NCBI GenBank assembly: GCA_947653315.1
Contig: CANTGP010000009.1
Coordinates: forward strand, 1-18,448
DNA length: 18,448 nt
Direction of reading: 5' to 3'
Source of the DNA: an uncultured Lachnospiraceae bacterium
GTDB lineage: Bacteria; Bacillota; Clostridia; Lachnospirales; Lachnospiraceae
Shown here: positions 16,228 through 18,448 of the stretch, piece by piece
Layout: every line of letters begins with the position of its first letter
Numbering within the stretch: position 1 is the stretch's first letter
Notes under the pieces: model-generated
What the model was told of the DNA's origin: nothing
Database searches by the model: none
What the model saw: the letters and a program-made list of their open reading frames with translations, nothing else
Made by a program: the position numbers and the translations under genes

Positions 16228-16256
16228 AGTAAAAAATGCAAGTTCTTCACATACTA
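16227..16256 (+). promoter_or_regulatory. Sigma-G/sigma-F-like promoter of spoIVB
   Basis: CATACTA at 16250-16256 is an exact match to the -10 consensus of the forespore factor sigma-G. AAAGTA at 16227-16232, 17 bases upstream, is a partial -35 match. In B. subtilis spoIVB is transcribed in the forespore by sigma-F and sigma-G, so function and position agree. Transcription would start near 16263. Confidence 0.55.
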
Positions 16257-16288
16257 AGGGAGATTGGTGAAAGGATGTGAGAACTTGC
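16238..16288 (+). repeat. Long inverted repeat over the spoIVB initiation region
   Basis: GCAAGTTCTTCACAT (16238-16252) pairs with ATGTGAGAACTTGC (16275-16288): 14 base pairs with a single bulged T. The 22-base loop (16253-16274) contains AAGGGAG and the upstream TTG and GTG start candidates. The left arm overlaps the CATACTA element. No T run follows. Confidence 0.8.
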
Positions 16289-17574
16289 GAAGGAATAAAC
16301 CAAGGATTGATCAATATAGAACCTGTCTTTATGTTGCCCTTGCGGGCAGCCTGACGGCTTTGCTTTGCGCCTGTTATTTTGCCCTTTGGAAGAAGGTTCC
16401 TTCCAATATAAAAATAAGGGCGGGGGTGGAACAGACGCTGGATTTGCAGGTACCGGCATCGGGGGAAATATATAAGGATGCGGTGGAGGTAAGCGGATTT
16501 ACCAAATCCAATATTCCAAGGGACAGCGTCCATATCGATTTGGCAAAGCCGGTGACGATCAAGGCAAATACCATTGAGCAATATGTGCTGGATTTAAAGC
16601 TGTTCGGCATTATTCCCCTAAAGACGGTGGATGTGCAGGTAATCCAGGACAAAACCTTAACCCCGGCGGGTATTCCCATCGGCATTTATGTGAAGACGCA
16701 GGGGGTGCTGGTCATTGGGGTCGGCGCTTTTACGGGGGAGGAGGGACAGAATATTTGCCCCGCCGAGTATATCCTGCAATCGGGGGATTATATTACGGAA
16801 GTGAACGATGAGGAAGTAACGGGAAAAAGGGATTTTGTGGAAAAAGTGAAGCACAGCGAAGGGCAGGAACTAGTGCTTCAGGTGAAGCGGGGGGAAGAAA
16901 ACCTGACGTTAAAAGTAAAACCGGAAACGAGCCAGTCGGGGGATTACAAAATCGGCATTTGGATCCGCGACAATGCCCAGGGCGTGGGCACCATGACGTA
17001 TCTTGGCGACCATGCGGATTTCGGCGCGCTGGGACACGGCATTAATGATGTGGATACGAGTACGCTGATGGAATTGGAAAAAGGAACGCTGTACCATACG
17101 GAAATCATCGGCATTACCCGTGGCGGAAACGGTGCGCCGGGGGAACTGACCGGTTATATCGAATACGATGAAGCCAATATCATCGGGGAAATTAAGGAAA
17201 ACACCGCCGAGGGCATCTTCGGAAACTGCAGTGAGCAGATTTACGCAACCATTCCGTTTGAGCCGCTTCCCATCGGTTTAAAACAGGAGATTGCCAGGGG
17301 AAAAGCCCAGATTATCTGCAGCATTAACGGAAAGCCGGATTATTACGACATCGAAATCTTAGAGACCCATTTGGATAACGATAACGTAAACCGCGGAATC
17401 GTGCTGCGGATTACCGACCCGGAACTTTTATCCCTGACCGGGGGCATCGTCCAGGGGATGAGCGGATCGCCGATTGTCCAAAACGGAAAAATCGTCGGCG
17501 CCGTCACCCATGTACTGGTACAGGATTCCACGAAAGGGTATGGGATATTTATTGAAAACATGCTGGCGCATTAG
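16285..17574 (+). CDS. spoIVB: SpoIVB serine peptidase (S55 family)
   Basis: SpoIVB is made in the forespore, secreted to the intermembrane space and signals activation of pro-sigma-K by triggering the SpoIVFA/SpoIVFB complex. From the TTG at 16285 it has 429 residues (426 in B. subtilis). A basic start (MRRNK) precedes a membrane segment (about 14-34). A PDZ domain follows (about 120-200, with ILQSGDYITEVNDEEVTGK), then the S55 peptidase domain with His in FGALGHGIND (H251) and the nucleophile in GGIVQGMSGSPIVQNGKI (S395), followed by VGAVTHVLV. Start is uncertain: TTG 16264 and GTG 16267 are in frame. I chose 16285 because GAAAGGA (16269-16275) lies nine bases upstream and a transcript from the CATACTA element would start near 16263. 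The last residues, GIFIENMLAH, match the family end. Confidence 0.94.
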   Translation: MRRNKPRIDQYRTCLYVALAGSLTALLCACYFALWKKVPSNIKIRAGVEQTLDLQVPASGEIYKDAVEVSGFTKSNIPRDSVHIDLAKPVTIKANTIEQYVLDLKLFGIIPLKTVDVQVIQDKTLTPAGIPIGIYVKTQGVLVIGVGAFTGEEGQNICPAEYILQSGDYITEVNDEEVTGKRDFVEKVKHSEGQELVLQVKRGEENLTLKVKPETSQSGDYKIGIWIRDNAQGVGTMTYLGDHADFGALGHGINDVDTSTLMELEKGTLYHTEIIGITRGGNGAPGELTGYIEYDEANIIGEIKENTAEGIFGNCSEQIYATIPFEPLPIGLKQEIARGKAQIICSINGKPDYYDIEILETHLDNDNVNRGIVLRITDPELLSLTGGIVQGMSGSPIVQNGKIVGAVTHVLVQDSTKGYGIFIENMLAH

Positions 17575-17585
17575 AGCATTTCCAT

Positions 17586-17600
17586 GCCAGCAAAGCTGGC
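17586..17600 (+). repeat. Perfect hairpin after spoIVB
   Basis: GCCAGC, loop AAA, GCTGGC: a perfect six-base-pair stem 11 bases after the spoIVB stop codon. No T run follows, so termination by this element alone is unlikely. Confidence 0.6.
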
Positions 17601-17614
17601 GGGTGCCCGGCGCG

Positions 17615-17644
17615 CGAGTAGGGGAGAAAACCTTCCCCTACTCG
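17615..17644 (+). terminator. Strong hairpin between spoIVB and the Spo0A-type gene
   Basis: CGAGTAGGGG (17615-17624) pairs exactly with CCCCTACTCG (17635-17644); one further A-T and one G-T pair leave a six-base loop. It lies between the spoIVB stop and the next promoter, the expected place for a terminator, but the downstream bases (ATTGATATT) are only moderately T-rich. It could instead be a dispersed intergenic repeat. Confidence 0.4.
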
Positions 17645-17669
17645 ATTGATATTCCGCGATGCCTAACGC

Positions 17670-17699
17670 TTGAATCCTCAAATAATGTTCCTTTATAAT
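17670..17699 (+). promoter_or_regulatory. Sigma-A-type promoter of the Spo0A-type gene
   Basis: TTGAAT (17670-17675) and a perfect TATAAT (17694-17699) are separated by 18 bases. The transcript would carry a leader of about 140 bases. I see no convincing 0A box (TGTCGAA or its complement) and no sigma-H promoter in 17575-17844, both of which are found at B. subtilis spo0A. Confidence 0.6.
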
Positions 17700-17844
17700 A
17701 AACAATAGCAGTATTTGGAAATCTCTGGCATTTGCCTTGGATTTTCAGGTATCGGCGAAGAAAAAAGTCGGGGGCGGCAAATTTATGCTGACATGTGCAG
17801 ACGCATGGGCATGGACCTCGCAGGTTAGGAAAGGAGCATCAGGG

Positions 17845-18366
17845 ATGGAACAGTTGAATCTAACATCGACAAAGGATAGCGAGGGAGTTTATAAAATATT
17901 AGGCGATTTGATGAGCATGGATAAGGAATTCCAGATTATGATTACGGTACCGTCCAACCAAAAGGAATCTTCCGCACCGGGACAGGAAGTGACGGTGAAA
18001 AACGTGTACGGTGCAAGGGATTTGGAAAAGGACGTGACAGACATCATCCATGAAATCGGCGTTCCGGCACATATTAAGGGGTACCAGTACCTAAGGGAAG
18101 CAATCATGATGTCCGTGGAGGACAATGAAATGCTCAACTCCATTACAAAAGTGCTGTATCCGTCCATTGCCAAGAAGTACCAGACCACGCCGAGCAGGGT
18201 GGAGCGCGCCATCCGTCATGCCATCGAGGTGGCTTGGAGCAGGGGGAAGATGGAAACGCTGGACGCCATGTTCGGGTATACCATCAATACGGGAAAGGGG
18301 AAGCCCACAAATTCGGAGTTTATCGCCCTGATTGCGGATAAAATAAGGTTACAGTACAAAAATTAA
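17845..18366 (+). CDS. Receiver-less Spo0A-type sporulation regulator
   Basis: This 173-residue protein carries a complete Spo0A C-terminal DNA-binding domain (about residues 62-171): [37 protein letters not shown], the DNA-contacting helix [18 protein letters not shown] (117-134), [20 protein letters not shown] and ADKIRL. Full Spo0A proteins have about 265-275 residues, the first 120 forming a phospho-receiver. Here the phosphoacceptor Asp, the conserved Thr and the Lys are absent. Residues 1-33 resemble the very start of a receiver (MEQLN, then [16 protein letters not shown]), but the acidic-pocket pair reads KD instead of DD. A short polar linker (34-61) joins this to the effector domain. 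The ATG at 17845 follows AAAGGAG (17830-17836) by eight bases; the frame extends upstream to 17737 without family resemblance. It occupies the normal spo0A position after spoIVB. DNA binding is confidently inferred; independence from phosphorylation is inference. The spo0A symbol is withheld because a full-length copy may exist elsewhere. Confidence 0.9.
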   Translation: MEQLNLTSTKDSEGVYKILGDLMSMDKEFQIMITVPSNQKESSAPGQEVTVKNVYGARDLEKDVTDIIHEIGVPAHIKGYQYLREAIMMSVEDNEMLNSITKVLYPSIAKKYQTTPSRVERAIRHAIEVAWSRGKMETLDAMFGYTINTGKGKPTNSEFIALIADKIRLQYKN

Positions 18367-18390
18367 TAGGAAAATTTAGCAATTACTTCT

Positions 18391-18418
18391 TTTAAACCCT
18401 TCCGAGATGATGTATAAT
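18391..18418 (+). promoter_or_regulatory. Promoter for the next gene
   Basis: TTTAAA (18391-18396, four of six to TTGACA) lies 16 bases before a perfect TATAAT (18413-18418). Transcription would begin near 18425, giving a leader of only about 20 bases. Confidence 0.6.
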
Positions 18419-18444
18419 AGCCATAAGTATATGGAGGTACAGCT

Positions 18445-18448
18445 ATGA
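18445..18448 (+). CDS. Start codon of the next gene (cut by right edge)
   Basis: An ATG at 18445-18447 is preceded by GGAGG (18433-18437) with seven-base spacing and by a good promoter. Only the start codon and one further base lie in the window, so the product cannot be named. Confidence 0.55.

Noticed and set aside
17737..17844. 36-residue N-terminal extension of the Spo0A-type frame, tested as a possible receiver remnant
   Set aside because: It shows no receiver pattern, and the ATG at 17845 has a strong AAAGGAG site. The leader also has no reading frame long enough to hold a frameshifted receiver.

Overview
The window is a chromosomal stretch from a spore-forming Clostridia bacterium, most likely a Lachnospiraceae member. 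This rests on the spoIIIA, spoIVB and Spo0A-type genes, a GC content a little above 50 percent, the clostridial gene order (nadK between tlyA and argR) and the protein sequences. All genes lie on the + strand, which is strongly purine-rich. No rRNA, tRNA, CRISPR array, insertion sequence or prophage is visible.

Layout. 1-3308: the distal part of the spoIIIA operon (spoIIIAE cut by the left edge, then AF, AG, AH), which encodes the channel between mother cell and forespore. 3309-3689: a 381-base gap with an extended -10 promoter, a possible short leader ORF and a possible attenuator. 3690-6635: prfC (release factor 3) and a lipoprotein with a transglutaminase-like domain. 6791-16227: a housekeeping run of an Asp23-family gene, nusB, xseA, xseB, ispA, dxs, tlyA, nadK, argR and recN, mostly with short gaps or overlaps. 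16285-17574: spoIVB, the signalling protease of the pro-sigma-K checkpoint, preceded by a sigma-G-like CATACTA element and a long inverted repeat. 17845-18366: a Spo0A-type gene. 18445: start codon of a further gene with its own promoter and Shine-Dalgarno site.

The order from the Asp23-family gene to the Spo0A-type gene resembles the Bacillus subtilis yqhY-nusB-xseA-xseB-ispA-dxs-tlyA-argR-recN-spoIVB-spo0A region, so most calls rest on both sequence and synteny. The genes cover spore morphogenesis and signalling, isoprenoid supply (ispA, dxs), exonuclease VII and RecN for DNA repair, and translation, transcription and NAD cofactor functions.

The most notable feature is the Spo0A-type gene. 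Its DNA-binding effector domain is intact, but nearly all of the phospho-receiver domain is missing, and only about 33 residues resembling the start of a degenerate receiver remain. It occupies the normal spo0A position, so it is either a phosphorylation-independent Spo0A variant or a paralogue of a full-length spo0A elsewhere. Other points of interest are in-frame 15- and 18-base purine-rich tandem repeats in spoIIIAE, spoIIIAF and xseB, and several structured leaders.
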